From Patescibacteria group bacterium (GTDB lineage: Bacteria; Patescibacteriota; Patescibacteriia; Patescibacteriales; UBA12465), in the NCBI GenBank assembly GCA_022710685.1, contig JAKLGM010000001.1, positions 78,875-142,874 of the forward strand: DNA of 64,000 nt, in the 5' to 3' direction. The notes beneath the pieces are model-generated. The model was not told where the DNA came from. It saw nothing but the letters and a program-made list of their open reading frames with translations, and did not search any database. Every line of letters begins with the position of its first letter. Position 1 is the first letter of the stretch. The translations under genes were made by a program, and so were the position numbers. Positions 51,168 through 59,464 of the stretch are shown here, piece by piece.

Positions 51168-52391
51168 ATGAAAGAAGTTTTAAACAAGCTAAAAAATACT
51201 GATAATTCGCGCCGCCCCTTGGTTTATACTTTGGCCTTCATGCTGCTCTTCTGGACCATTTATGATTGTATCGTGACTTATGTGGCGCCTCTTCTGATTT
51301 CCGAGAACGGTTTTTCTAATTCCATGATGGGTTTGATTATTGGTTCTTCTTCGGTGGCCGGCGCCTTATTCGATTTTTTGTTGTGCCGGATATTTAAGCG
51401 GAGTGATTTTCGTCGGATTTTTATTATTATGCTTGCCGCCTGTTTTCTTTACCCTCTCATCTTGTGGTCGGCTAAGACTTTCTGGATTTTTATAGTTGCT
51501 ATGGTGGCTTGGGGCCTCTACTATGATTTATATAGCTTCGGCGTCTTTGACTTTATCAGCCGCTACACCAAAAAAGCTGATTATTCGGCTAATTTCGGTG
51601 TCATCCAAGTGTTTCGCTCTGTGGGTGCGGTCTTGGCACCGCTTTTTGTCGGCTTGGTAATATTTGAAGAAACTGTTGGCCCTAAACCTCTGATATTGAG
51701 TTGGATCTTTTTATCTATCGCCACTATTTTCTTTATCTCTCTAATCATTAAAGCCAAGAAGGCCGGTCCGATTATCAAGACTGAGACATTAGAGCGAAAA
51801 AGAGCCTGGATCGCAGAGCTGAGAATTTGGCGGCGGCTAGGTGCGAAATTTTTCCCTTTGCTTTTAGCTACCTTCTATCTGTTTTTTGTTGAATCATTTT
51901 TTTGGACTCTAGCTCCGCTTTATGCCGAGATGTCCGACTTGAAACAATTCGGCGGTTTATTTTTGGCGGCTTTTAATTTGCCGGCTTTGCTCTTGGGCTG
52001 GTTTGTCGGAAGCTTTACCCGGCGTTTGGGTAAGGCCAAAACTGCTTTTTGGGGAATATTAATGGGGTCGTTAATCCTAGCCTCGTTCCATTTCTTTAGC
52101 AGCTCGCTTTTAGTCGTAGCAATAACTTTTATTTCTTCTTGTTTCTTAGGCTTGTCTTTCCCGGCAATCAATAGCATTTATGCCGACATGATAGCGGCGC
52201 GGCCGAAACAAGAAACTGACATTGAGGGCTTGGAAGATTTTTCTTTCAACCTTAGTTATTTTTTCGGTCCTATGTTAGCCGGTGTTCTGGCTGATGTTTT
52301 TAGCATCTCATGGGCCTTCACTTTATTGGGGTTCTTCGGCTTGCTAATTGCTTTATTTTTGTGGTTTAGCGCCTATCGAAAAAAACGTTAG
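51168..52391 (+). CDS. MFS transporter
   Basis: About 407 aa from the ATG at 51168, which has an AAAGG upstream; an ATG at 51150 is also in frame. It has about 12 TM helices in two halves joined by a basic loop (ETLERKRAWIAELRIWRR). LLGWFVGSFTRRLGKAKTAFWG is the second-half loop of the family. Substrate unknown. It resembles the MFS gene at 5153 only in fold. Confidence 0.85.
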   Translation: MKEVLNKLKNTDNSRRPLVYTLAFMLLFWTIYDCIVTYVAPLLISENGFSNSMMGLIIGSSSVAGALFDFLLCRIFKRSDFRRIFIIMLAACFLYPLILWSAKTFWIFIVAMVAWGLYYDLYSFGVFDFISRYTKKADYSANFGVIQVFRSVGAVLAPLFVGLVIFEETVGPKPLILSWIFLSIATIFFISLIIKAKKAGPIIKTETLERKRAWIAELRIWRRLGAKFFPLLLATFYLFFVESFFWTLAPLYAEMSDLKQFGGLFLAAFNLPALLLGWFVGSFTRRLGKAKTAFWGILMGSLILASFHFFSSSLLVVAITFISSCFLGLSFPAINSIYADMIAARPKQETDIEGLEDFSFNLSYFFGPMLAGVLADVFSISWAFTLLGFFGLLIALFLWFSAYRKKR

Positions 52392-52416
52392 ATAATTTAT
52401 TGTCTTGATCAATATA

Positions 52417-52439
52417 AAAGCGGCTCGGAGGCCGCTTTT
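52417..52439. terminator. Bidirectional terminator
   Basis: AAAAGCGGC / GCCGCTTTT stem between the convergent MFS and pilin-like genes. Confidence 0.82.
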
Positions 52440-52467
52440 GTTTTTTATTTGATTATTGTTCTAATTA

Positions 52468-53583
52468 TTAATCTTTGATACAGCGAATGGAAACAGCATT
52501 ATTTTTGTCATTTACGCCTCTATGTATTGTAGTAAAAGAAGAATAAATACCTCTGGACCAAGCATCAATAGGGCCAGAATGAGGTGATGATGTTCTAAAA
52601 TATGCCGCATTATTTCTATTGAAGAAGGACCCGCCAGCTATATGGAGGCCGGCAAAGACTGCTTCAAAACCAGAACCGCCTCCAATTTTTAATTTATTTC
52701 CTTCGTTAGTGCCAGTCCAGCCCTCAGTAGTATTGTCATAAGGGAAATCAGTAGCACAAGAACCAGAAGTACATATAGCTCTTTCTAGCGTGGTGTATTC
52801 GTCATGACTGGGAATGTGCCAGCCGGTGGGGCAAATACCTTTAGTGCCACTAACCTCCACATATTGTACGGCCTCACGGTATTGGTATAGGCCGCCATCA
52901 GTTACGCAGTTGGCGGTATTGTCATCGTAACAATATTTTTCCAAGGTAGTATTGTTGGATTGGTCGCCGGTAGCGCTAATCATGGCCCCGATGTTCATGT
53001 TTTGTTTTGTCCAGCACTGGGTGCCGATTTGTATGGTGTCATAGGTACACTTGTCATAATCCGGAGCGCCGGTGTTACAAGTATGGCCGGCGATGGCGGC
53101 GACAGTTAATTGGTTGCCGCAGACAAATGGCACGAAAGAACAATCAACGTCTATGATTCCAGCCGGAGTCAGACATTTTGGTCCGGCAGTCAAAACTCCA
53201 GTAGTATTACCGAGACACAAAGAGAGAGTGTAAGAATTACCATTCTCAGTCTGTTGATAATAAACGGCGTTTTGGTTGAGATCACAAGAACCATCGGCCG
53301 GAGTCGGCGCTGAGGGAATAATCTGCATATAAGTGGAGGTGCCGTAGGTGGAGGTAGAAAAAATAGATCCCAGGGCAAATTCTTCTGCGGTAGGATAGCG
53401 GTTATTATCGTTAAAAAATAACTCCAATGCCGTTTGGATCTGTTTTGCGTCCCCCGTTCTTTTAGCATCACGAGATTTAGCTCGAGCATTAGACAGGGCG
53501 ATAACCGAGATGGTAGCCAAAACACCGATGATGGCGATAACCACCAGGAGTTCAATGAGAGTGAAGGCTTTTTTTGATTTCAT
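52468..53583 (-). CDS. Type IV pilin-like protein with FISUMP C-terminal domain
   Basis: A 371-aa protein. The N-terminus KKAFTLIELLVVIAIIGVLA is a prepilin signal and helix. The helix-loop NARAKSRDAKRTGDAKQIQTA, the YPTAEEFALGS segment and the GPKCLTPAGIID linker are nearly the same as in its three neighbours. The C-terminal FISUMP domain has CWTKQNMNIGA, GLYQYREAVQ, GICPTGWHIPSHDE and the terminal IRCIKD. It probably sits on the surface as a minor pilin or adhesin. Cleavage site is Ala-Phe instead of Gly-Phe. Confidence 0.88.
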   Translation of the reverse strand: MKSKKAFTLIELLVVIAIIGVLATISVIALSNARAKSRDAKRTGDAKQIQTALELFFNDNNRYPTAEEFALGSIFSTSTYGTSTYMQIIPSAPTPADGSCDLNQNAVYYQQTENGNSYTLSLCLGNTTGVLTAGPKCLTPAGIIDVDCSFVPFVCGNQLTVAAIAGHTCNTGAPDYDKCTYDTIQIGTQCWTKQNMNIGAMISATGDQSNNTTLEKYCYDDNTANCVTDGGLYQYREAVQYVEVSGTKGICPTGWHIPSHDEYTTLERAICTSGSCATDFPYDNTTEGWTGTNEGNKLKIGGGSGFEAVFAGLHIAGGSFFNRNNAAYFRTSSPHSGPIDAWSRGIYSSFTTIHRGVNDKNNAVSIRCIKD

Positions 53584-53602
53584 AGAATAGTTTCTATTTT
53601 AA

Positions 53603-54738
53603 TTAATCCTTAATACATCTAACAGCGAAAGATTCTGTTCGGTATTCTGAGCTTCTGGTTATGCCGGAGTCACCCCAGCCAAAAATACGATTGCCGCTAA
53701 CATCGGCTGACCCCAGTGGGTTGCTGGCCCAGAGATATGAATTGGCATTGCGTTGGGAAAAAGTATTATCAAAATATCTTCGTTTGCCAGATAAATTAAT
53801 ATTCATGTTAGAAACCCCCCCAACTTTTAATGCAGTGCCCGCGGGAGAGCACTGCCAATTATAGCGATCAGCATCGCATTGGCTAGTAGAATAAAATAAT
53901 TCCAAAGTATGAAATTCGGCATCGGAAGGAATGTGCCAGCCAGAGGGGCAGATGCCTTGATGCGGAGAATTAACAATACAGGGCGATGAAGTGTCATGGT
54001 TTTGACAAACGCTAGGTAGCGCCATAGCTTCAGTCCAGACATAGAGTGCTCCATCCGCACTACAGCCGCCATTACTATTGGCAATTTCATTATTGTAATA
54101 GCAATGCTTTTCAATATTATTAACATCAAAAGGGTCAGTGGGTAATTCGCTGCAGGCAGAATTATTTGGATTGCTAGAGCATAACATTGAGCCGACATTT
54201 AAATTTTTGGCAAACCAGCATTGGTTTCCGATAGAGACGGTAGGATAGTCTTCGCCGCTATAGGAGATTGAGTCGCCACAGGTAAAGGGCCCGCAATATT
54301 CATCAATGATTCCGCCCGAGGTCAAGCACTTAGGTCCAGCTGTCAGAGAGCCGGTGGTATTGCCTAAACAGAAAGAGAGCGTATAGGAATTACCAGCCTC
54401 GGTCTGTTGATAGTAGACGGTATTTTCGCTTGGAGTGCAGGGGCCATCGGCTGGAGTTGGGGCCGAGGGAATAATTTGCATGTACGTTGAGGTACCATAG
54501 GTAGATGTAGAAAAATAGAACCCAAGGCAAATTCTTCCGCTGTCGGATAGCGGTTGTTGTCATTAAAGAAAAGCTCTAAAGCCGTTTGGATCTGTTTCAT
54601 ATCACCGGCGCGTTTAGCGTCTCTAGATTTAGCTCGGGCGTTAGATAGGGCGATAACCGAGATGGTAGCCAAAACACCGATGATGGCAATAACCACCAGG
54701 AGCTCAATCAGAGTAAAGGCTTTTTTTCTTAATAGCAT
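53603..54738 (-). pseudogene. Type IV pilin-like FISUMP gene with a frameshift in an A/T run
   Basis: The N-terminal reading frame (MLLRKKAFTLIELL to GSIF) and the C-terminal frame (MQIIPSAPTPADGPC onward, CWFAKNLNVGS, GICPSGWHIPSDAE, AVRCIKD) are both intact but out of phase. The break lies at the run of five A at 54511-54515, where the paralogue at 52468 has six and reads GSIFSTS. A single missing base explains it. This could be a genuine pseudogene, a phase-variable gene or a sequencing error. The two parts match the same pilin architecture as the neighbours. Confidence 0.85.
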
Positions 54739-54797
54739 ACAAAATTAATTAATTCTATCATTAAAATTATATCTTATTTCGCTAAAAATAACAAAAA

Positions 54798-54814
54798 ACA
54801 GGCTTTGAGCCTGT
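54798..54814 (-). terminator. Terminator of the tRNA-Asp/Gly pair
   Basis: ACAGGCT / AGCCTGT stem with flanking A run (minus U tract). It is the first of four near-identical ACAGGC-type terminators around the pilin genes. Confidence 0.75.
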
Positions 54815-54829
54815 GTTTTGTTATTTGTG

Positions 54830-54901
54830 AGCGGGTAAGGGGAATTGAACCCCTCTCTCGACCTTGGCAAGGTCGCATAATAGCCACTATACGATACCCG
54901 C
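54830..54901 (-). tRNA. tRNA-Gly(GCC)
   Basis: The acceptor GCGGGTA pairs with TACCCGC. The anticodon arm CGACC-TTGCCAA-GGTCG gives GCC. Discriminator U, as expected for glycine. Confidence 0.95.
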
Positions 54902-54921
54902 GTATTCAATTTATCGAAGTG

Positions 54922-54995
54922 CGGAGCGGACGGGGCTCGAACCCGCGACCTCTGCCGTGACAGGGCAGCGCTCTAACCAACTGAGCTACCACTCC
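54922..54995 (-). tRNA. tRNA-Asp(GTC)
   Basis: The acceptor GGAGTGG pairs with CCGCTCC. The anticodon arm CTGCC-CTGTCAC-GGCAG gives GTC. Discriminator G. It precedes tRNA-Gly in the same transcript. Confidence 0.94.
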
Positions 54996-55078
54996 AAAAT
55001 AAAAAAGTGATGCAATAAGACGGTCGTGGCTGTACCGCTCTACATAACTAGAAAAAATATTAGCAAATATCTAGGGGC

Positions 55079-55107
55079 TTGTCAAAGGGTTTTAGATGGG
55101 CTATACT
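55079..55107 (+). promoter_or_regulatory. Sigma-70-type promoter of the DksA-like gene
   Basis: TTGTCA, 17 nt, TATACT, about 45 nt before the ATG at 55152. Confidence 0.7.
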
Positions 55108-55151
55108 GGCAGTATTAAGAACACTAGTGATTAGTGAAAAAACCTAAAAAT

Positions 55152-55550
55152 ATGGGAGAAAACAACAAAAACAATGAAATTTTAGATGCCACTACATTGG
55201 GCCGCATTACTGCCAGCTTGTTAAAGCAGAAAGAACAGATAGCTAAAGATTTGGCTGATTTAGCGCGGAAAGATCCGCATGAAATCGATAGCCGGACCGC
55301 TAAGTTCCCGGAGTATGGCGACAAGCCAGATGAGAATGCCCAAGAGATTAGTGAGTATTCTGCTACCGTTGCCACCGAGAAAGTGCTAGAAGATACCTTG
55401 GAAGATATCGATGGCGCCTTAAAGCGTATTGAAAAAGGCACTTATGGCATTTGTAAATATTGTCAGAAACCGATTAATATCAAGCGTTTAGAAGCTCGTC
55501 CGACCGCTTCTTCTTGCGTGGAATGTAAAACTGAGTTGCAGTCAGAATAA
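55152..55550 (+). CDS. TraR/DksA family zinc-finger protein
   Basis: About 132 aa from the ATG at 55152 (a GTG lies 18 nt upstream). An N-terminal coiled-coil hairpin region leads to EKVLEDTLEDIDGALKRIEKGTYGICKYCQKPINIKRLEARPTASSCVECK. The C4 motif CKYC...CVEC fits DksA. The coiled-coil acidic tip that contacts RNA polymerase is not clearly the DxxDxA of DksA, so regulatory activity is uncertain. lspA starts 4 nt after its stop. Confidence 0.88.
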   Translation: MGENNKNNEILDATTLGRITASLLKQKEQIAKDLADLARKDPHEIDSRTAKFPEYGDKPDENAQEISEYSATVATEKVLEDTLEDIDGALKRIEKGTYGICKYCQKPINIKRLEARPTASSCVECKTELQSE

Positions 55551-55554
55551 AAAA

Positions 55555-56022
55555 ATGAAATTAGATTTTTTCTATAAAAGCATAGCTCTCTTTTTGGCAG
55601 CTATGTTTTTTGTTGGTGATCGCTGTCTGAAAATATTAGCTTTGGTCCGGTTTGATTCGGAGCCCTGGCCGCTTTTAGGTTCTTGGCTGACTTTTGATTT
55701 TACGCCTAATTATAATATTGCTTTTTCTTTGCCCCTGGGTGGCACCTGGCTTTTGTGGTTGACCGGATTTATCATCATCGGCTTAATGGCTTTTATCGTC
55801 TATTTGTTTTGGCGCCGGCAATCAGATATGAAATTTGCTTGGCCTTTAATCTTTTTATTATTAGGATCAGTTTCTAATTTTATCGATCGCCTACAACTAT
55901 CTTATGTGGTTGATTATCTTTCCGGTCGTTATTTTAGCGTCTTTAATTTAGCTGATGTGATGATTACCGGCTCGGTTATTTGGATTTTAATATTGTCGTA
56001 TAGTTTGGGGAAAAAGAGATAA
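55555..56022 (+). CDS. lspA: Signal peptidase II (lipoprotein signal peptidase)
   Basis: A 155-aa protein with four TM helices. It cleaves the signal peptide after Lgt has modified the lipobox Cys. The two catalytic Asp are in GSVSNFIDRL and FNLADVMI, and the conserved NYNIAF motif is present. Co-transcribed with the DksA-like gene. Confidence 0.92.
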   Translation: MKLDFFYKSIALFLAAMFFVGDRCLKILALVRFDSEPWPLLGSWLTFDFTPNYNIAFSLPLGGTWLLWLTGFIIIGLMAFIVYLFWRRQSDMKFAWPLIFLLLGSVSNFIDRLQLSYVVDYLSGRYFSVFNLADVMITGSVIWILILSYSLGKKR

Positions 56023-56045
56023 AAATGCGGTCTTTTTTGAAGAAG

Positions 56046-56069
56046 AGAGCTGTTTAACCCAGCTCTTTT
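56046..56069 (+). terminator. Intrinsic terminator after lspA
   Basis: AGAGCTG / CAGCTCT stem with a 7-nt loop and TTTT. Confidence 0.75.
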
Positions 56070-56073
56070 ATTA

Positions 56074-56102
56074 TTGACATAAAAAGTTATTTATGTTATA
56101 CC
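56074..56102 (+). promoter_or_regulatory. Sigma-70-type promoter
   Basis: TTGACA, 17 nt, TATACC, about 30 nt before the ATG of the Cys-rich protein gene. Confidence 0.7.
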
Positions 56103-56131
56103 TACTTTAGTACCAAAAAAATCTTTTAGCC

Positions 56132-56530
56132 ATGGCCAAAACTAATGTCCGTAAATTATTGGCGGCCTTAAAAGCGCCGCCCTCGCAGCCCGATAGCGCT
56201 TTCTATTGCTATTGCGAATGCTGTGGCTTCTTAGGGGAATTTTCTTTGGATGTTTTTTTTGCTCTGAAGAATGAGGAGACGTTTAAGCATCTTGATTGCT
56301 TGGATGATCCGGTTCGCTTCAGGGCCAAATACTACTTCACGGTAAAATCTTGCCCTTGCTGCTCTGGCTGCAACCAATGTAACAATCGTCAATTTGACTT
56401 CACTGATGATCCGGTGCGGGCTTATGTGAGGGAGGTTTCAGAATTGGTTGATCTGCAGCGGGAGGGGGTAGAATTTATCGGAGAAGATGAAATTCCTGGG
56501 AAATTTTTCCACAATTTCTCTGCCAACTAA
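56132..56530 (+). CDS. Cys-rich hypothetical protein
   Basis: A 132-aa soluble protein with ten cysteines in two clusters: CYCECC near residue 29 and CPCCSGCNQC near residue 74. The spacing suggests metal binding (Zn or Fe-S), but it does not match a zinc ribbon that I know. The C-terminus is acidic. It is monocistronic, with its own promoter and terminator. Confidence 0.7.
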   Translation: MAKTNVRKLLAALKAPPSQPDSAFYCYCECCGFLGEFSLDVFFALKNEETFKHLDCLDDPVRFRAKYYFTVKSCPCCSGCNQCNNRQFDFTDDPVRAYVREVSELVDLQREGVEFIGEDEIPGKFFHNFSAN

Positions 56531-56559
56531 AAAAGGACTGTCTCAAAACAGTCCTTTTT
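56531..56559. terminator. Bidirectional terminator
   Basis: AAAAGGACTG / CAGTCCTTTT stem between the convergent Cys-rich gene and tsaE. Confidence 0.85.
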
Positions 56560-56565
56560 CATTTT

Positions 56566-57003
56566 CTATTTTATTTTTTTCAGAGTAATTTTGCGGCTAT
56601 CTTTTTTTCGGTGTTCTATCTTTATTATTCTGGTCCCTTGGGGCCAGATTTTTTTTACCTTTTCAGCCCACTCAATTACGGTGACAGTATCAGCTCGATT
56701 CAAATAATCCAGAGCGCCGATAGCGACAAGGTCTTGGTGGGAGTTGAGGCGATAGGCGTCGATGTGGCAGAACTTTTTTATCCCTGCTCTTCCTTTGATG
56801 TTATAGACTTTCATAATGACGAAAGTCGGACTATTTATTTTCTGTTTTATCCCCAATCCCTGAGCGATTCCTTGGGTCAGGCAAGTCTTGCCGGCGCCCA
56901 AATCTCCCAGTAAGGCTAGGACTTCGCCACCGGCAAAAGACTGAGCCAAGGCTTGGCCGAGCTGATAGGTTTCGCGGCTGTTTTCGGTGGTAAAAGTAAT
57001 CAT
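56566..57003 (-). CDS. tsaE: tRNA threonylcarbamoyladenosine biosynthesis ATPase TsaE
   Basis: A 145-aa P-loop protein. GDLGAGKTCLTQGIAQGLG is the TsaE-type Walker A, followed by SPTFVIMKVYN and HIDAYRL. It stimulates the TsaB/TsaD complex that makes t6A37 in tRNAs reading ANN codons. The N-terminus TENSRETYQLGQALA fits the family. Confidence 0.93.
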   Translation of the reverse strand: MITFTTENSRETYQLGQALAQSFAGGEVLALLGDLGAGKTCLTQGIAQGLGIKQKINSPTFVIMKVYNIKGRAGIKKFCHIDAYRLNSHQDLVAIGALDYLNRADTVTVIEWAEKVKKIWPQGTRIIKIEHRKKDSRKITLKKIK

Positions 57004-57040
57004 AGTAGTAATAGAATATCATGGCGGGAAAAATAAAAAA

Positions 57041-57065
57041 AGCCCTTCTCTTTTGGATCAGGGCT
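57041..57065 (-). terminator. Intrinsic terminator
   Basis: AGCCCT / AGGGCT stem with a 13-nt loop and a minus U run after the 57092 gene. Confidence 0.65.
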
Positions 57066-57091
57066 CTGTTTTTCTTTTTTATAAGGCAGTC

Positions 57092-57508
57092 TTATTGAGC
57101 GGGGCAGGTGATTTGCTCCAGCAGGCAGTCCAGGTAGAATTGTTCGGCTCTTAAAATAGTCCGGCGCCCTTTTTCTTTTTCGGCCAGCATTCCTCTGAAG
57201 GCGGCATCTGAGAGCACGAGTTCGCAATGGATTTTACCATCCTTAGAGCTTTCCACCACGATGACTACCGGTCTTTCTTTCTCCAGTTGGCTGTCAATCT
57301 GGAAAAGTTTTTCCAGTTTTTTTTCGGTGGTGCCGGGGAAGGCAAAAAAATCTTCGTCTTGGTATCTCATGAATGCAGATTCAAAAATTTCAAATCCCAT
57401 TCTGAGTCTGAAGCCAAGGGCTTCGCGGTATTCATTTCGGGTGAGGGGTGTCCTAACTGGCAGCAGGCCGCTAGGATTTTCGTTTCTGAGGTCTTTAAGC
57501 GTTTTCAT
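57092..57508 (-). CDS. Hypothetical protein
   Basis: A 138-aa soluble protein, starting MKTLKDLRNENPSGLLP. It seems alpha/beta, with VVIVVESSKDGKIHCELVL and a Cys-containing end (YLDCLLEQITCPAQ). Family unknown. Its 5' leader is about 110 nt, long for this genome. A CGGTTT/AACCG pairing in it could form a regulatory hairpin. Confidence 0.6.
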   Translation of the reverse strand: MKTLKDLRNENPSGLLPVRTPLTRNEYREALGFRLRMGFEIFESAFMRYQDEDFFAFPGTTEKKLEKLFQIDSQLEKERPVVIVVESSKDGKIHCELVLSDAAFRGMLAEKEKGRRTILRAEQFYLDCLLEQITCPAQ

Positions 57509-57624
57509 TATAACTTTGTTTTTGTGGGTTAAATCGGTTATTTCAATTTCTTTGGCCTAGAAACTGGAAAAACCGATCTAATAGCCCGATAAAAAAGCCT
57601 TTTTTCAAGAACTACTACGGCTAT

Positions 57625-57653
57625 ATAATAACACATAATTCAAAAAAAGTCAA
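57625..57653 (-). promoter_or_regulatory. Sigma-70-type promoter
   Basis: TTGACT, 17 nt, TATTAT on the minus strand. The rest of the 57509-57798 gap holds the long leader, two AT-rich palindromic stretches, and no gene that I can see. Confidence 0.65.
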
Positions 57654-57798
57654 TATGATAGCGATAAATACCCAGAATCGGGCCTAAAACCACATAAAAG
57701 GTTTTAGCCGGATTATCTTATTAGATTTAATAGCTTAATTAAGGTGTAATATTATTAGAAAAGTTAGCCAATAAAATCTTATTTATAAAGTTAAGTCT

Positions 57799-58611
57799 AT
57801 GAACAAAAAATTAAAAATATTCCTTTGGGTGCTGGGAGCGCTGCTCTTTCTAGTTTTGCTAATGGTTTATCTCTCGTCTAAGGACAATGTTAATCCAATT
57901 TTGCCGCCTAGCAGTACGGCGGAGAAAATTACCATCAGCCAAGGAACGCAAGGCATCGTTGGCAACATGCATATCGGGGTGTCGTCAGTAACTAAGTCGG
58001 AATATCAAGATGAGGCGGGGGTTAAGCAGAATGGCCCAGTTGCCGGTTTACAAATATTTTTTTCGGCTGATAGCCCTGACAATCAGCAGGTTGAAGTGTA
58101 TCCGGGAAAGAAATTTTTTGCCGGGCAGTATTTTATCACCGTGGCCGCGGTAGAGACCCAAATCAGTTCAGGGCTTTCAGGCAGTCCTTCCGGCTCAGTG
58201 GTATTGTTCGTTGATGATTCGAAAAATGTGCGCTTAGCTGACCCGCTTCTCATCTATGCTTCTTTTACCGGCTCGGGATTATGTGGCAATGATAAAGGTG
58301 AAGATGGCGGCTGCCTCTACCGCAATTATCTTTATTCTACTGGAGAATTAGTGCAAGAATATTTTTGGTTTGGCGCCGACAAGAATAATACTTCATCGGT
58401 CAGCACTAAGACCTTGGAGCAGCCAGCCCTACAGGCGGTTATTAAACGGATAGAGGATTCAGGGTTAATGACGGCAGACTGTCCGGAACAAAAAATTATG
58501 GATGCTTCTTGGGACTATACTATTAATTTAGGCTTAAGCTCTAAGTCTTTTCATAATCCGCCGGATTATTGCCGGGAAGAATTTGATCAGATTGATGAGC
58601 TGTTAGATTAA
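57799..58611 (+). CDS. Membrane-anchored hypothetical protein
   Basis: A 270-aa protein. A TM helix at residues 7-25 leads to an exported beta-rich domain. Residues ~35-100 hold ITISQGTQGIVGNMHIGVSSV and VEVYPGKKFFAGQYFITV; the second part has Cys in LCGNDKGEDGGCLY and TADCPEQ. Family unknown. Another envelope orphan follows 28 nt downstream. Confidence 0.65.
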   Translation: MNKKLKIFLWVLGALLFLVLLMVYLSSKDNVNPILPPSSTAEKITISQGTQGIVGNMHIGVSSVTKSEYQDEAGVKQNGPVAGLQIFFSADSPDNQQVEVYPGKKFFAGQYFITVAAVETQISSGLSGSPSGSVVLFVDDSKNVRLADPLLIYASFTGSGLCGNDKGEDGGCLYRNYLYSTGELVQEYFWFGADKNNTSSVSTKTLEQPALQAVIKRIEDSGLMTADCPEQKIMDASWDYTINLGLSSKSFHNPPDYCREEFDQIDELLD

Positions 58612-58639
58612 TTATTGTCTAATATATAACTAAAATTTT

Positions 58640-59377
58640 ATGCCCATTAAAAAATCATACTTGGAGCAGAAATGGTATTATCGCGTGGCCAAAGTCTTTT
58701 TTTATTTAGTGCCGCTGCTATTTGCGGTTATCAAGTATCTGCGTCTGCGGGATAGTTTCTTCCTGGCGCTAGCGGAGAATATTGTTCTGGTCTTTGTTGG
58801 CTTAGTGGCTTATGCTTTAGTCATTAATATCATTTGGCGCGTTCTCCTTTATCTAATATATGGCGGGTTAGAAAATGACACTAAGCCCAAGGCGGCAGTG
58901 GCAGCTGCGCCAGCGGCAACACCGGTTAAAGGTAGTAATAAATGGGTAGGATCTTTTATTTTCTCTATCATCATTATCTTTGTCATATTCTATCTGGCGA
59001 CCGGAGATTTTGATTCATCGGGCATCAAGTCGTCTAGCCATACCTATGGTACCGCTTGCACTACCAGCGCCGGCAAGACGGGATTATATGGCACCAACGG
59101 CAGTTGTTTCACCTGTTCGGCCGGATCGAGCGCTGTTACTAATCCGCGGAACAATTGTTCTGACGGTATCGCCGGAGTCTGGTGCTGTAGCAACAGCACT
59201 ACTAACACTAGCGGTAGCAGCGGTAGCAAATGTATTCCGACCGGTTGTGGCAGCCGGTGGCATTGCTTTGGCACTTATTATGTAGATGGACGCCAGGTAA
59301 GCGTCAATGGGTGCTATGACAGAAGCTTGAGCGGGGTTTATTCTTCTTGGTCTGGGACTTGCCGACAGTGTCCATAG
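58640..59377 (+). CDS. Membrane protein with Cys-rich exported C-terminus
   Basis: A 245-aa protein. Two or three TM helices lie at about 14-32, 45-72 and 100-120. A Ser/Thr/Gly/Cys-rich tail of about 115 residues follows, with 12 cysteines (SCFTCSAG, VWCC, then ending GTCRQCP). The tail could form several disulphides and be surface-exposed or glycosylated. No family is recognised. Confidence 0.65.
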   Translation: MPIKKSYLEQKWYYRVAKVFFYLVPLLFAVIKYLRLRDSFFLALAENIVLVFVGLVAYALVINIIWRVLLYLIYGGLENDTKPKAAVAAAPAATPVKGSNKWVGSFIFSIIIIFVIFYLATGDFDSSGIKSSSHTYGTACTTSAGKTGLYGTNGSCFTCSAGSSAVTNPRNNCSDGIAGVWCCSNSTTNTSGSSGSKCIPTGCGSRWHCFGTYYVDGRQVSVNGCYDRSLSGVYSSWSGTCRQCP

Positions 59378-59400
59378 TTTTTAACTTTGAGATATAAAAA

Positions 59401-59418
59401 AACAGGCGTTTGCCTGTT
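59401..59418. terminator. ACAGGC-type terminator
   Basis: AACAGGC / GCCTGTT stem with T and A runs. It ends the 58640 gene and the convergent pilin gene, and matches the copies at 60703 and 62531. Confidence 0.82.
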
Positions 59419-59464
59419 TTTTGTTTGGTGAGAGTGTAAATATTTACTATTTTTGATTCTTATC

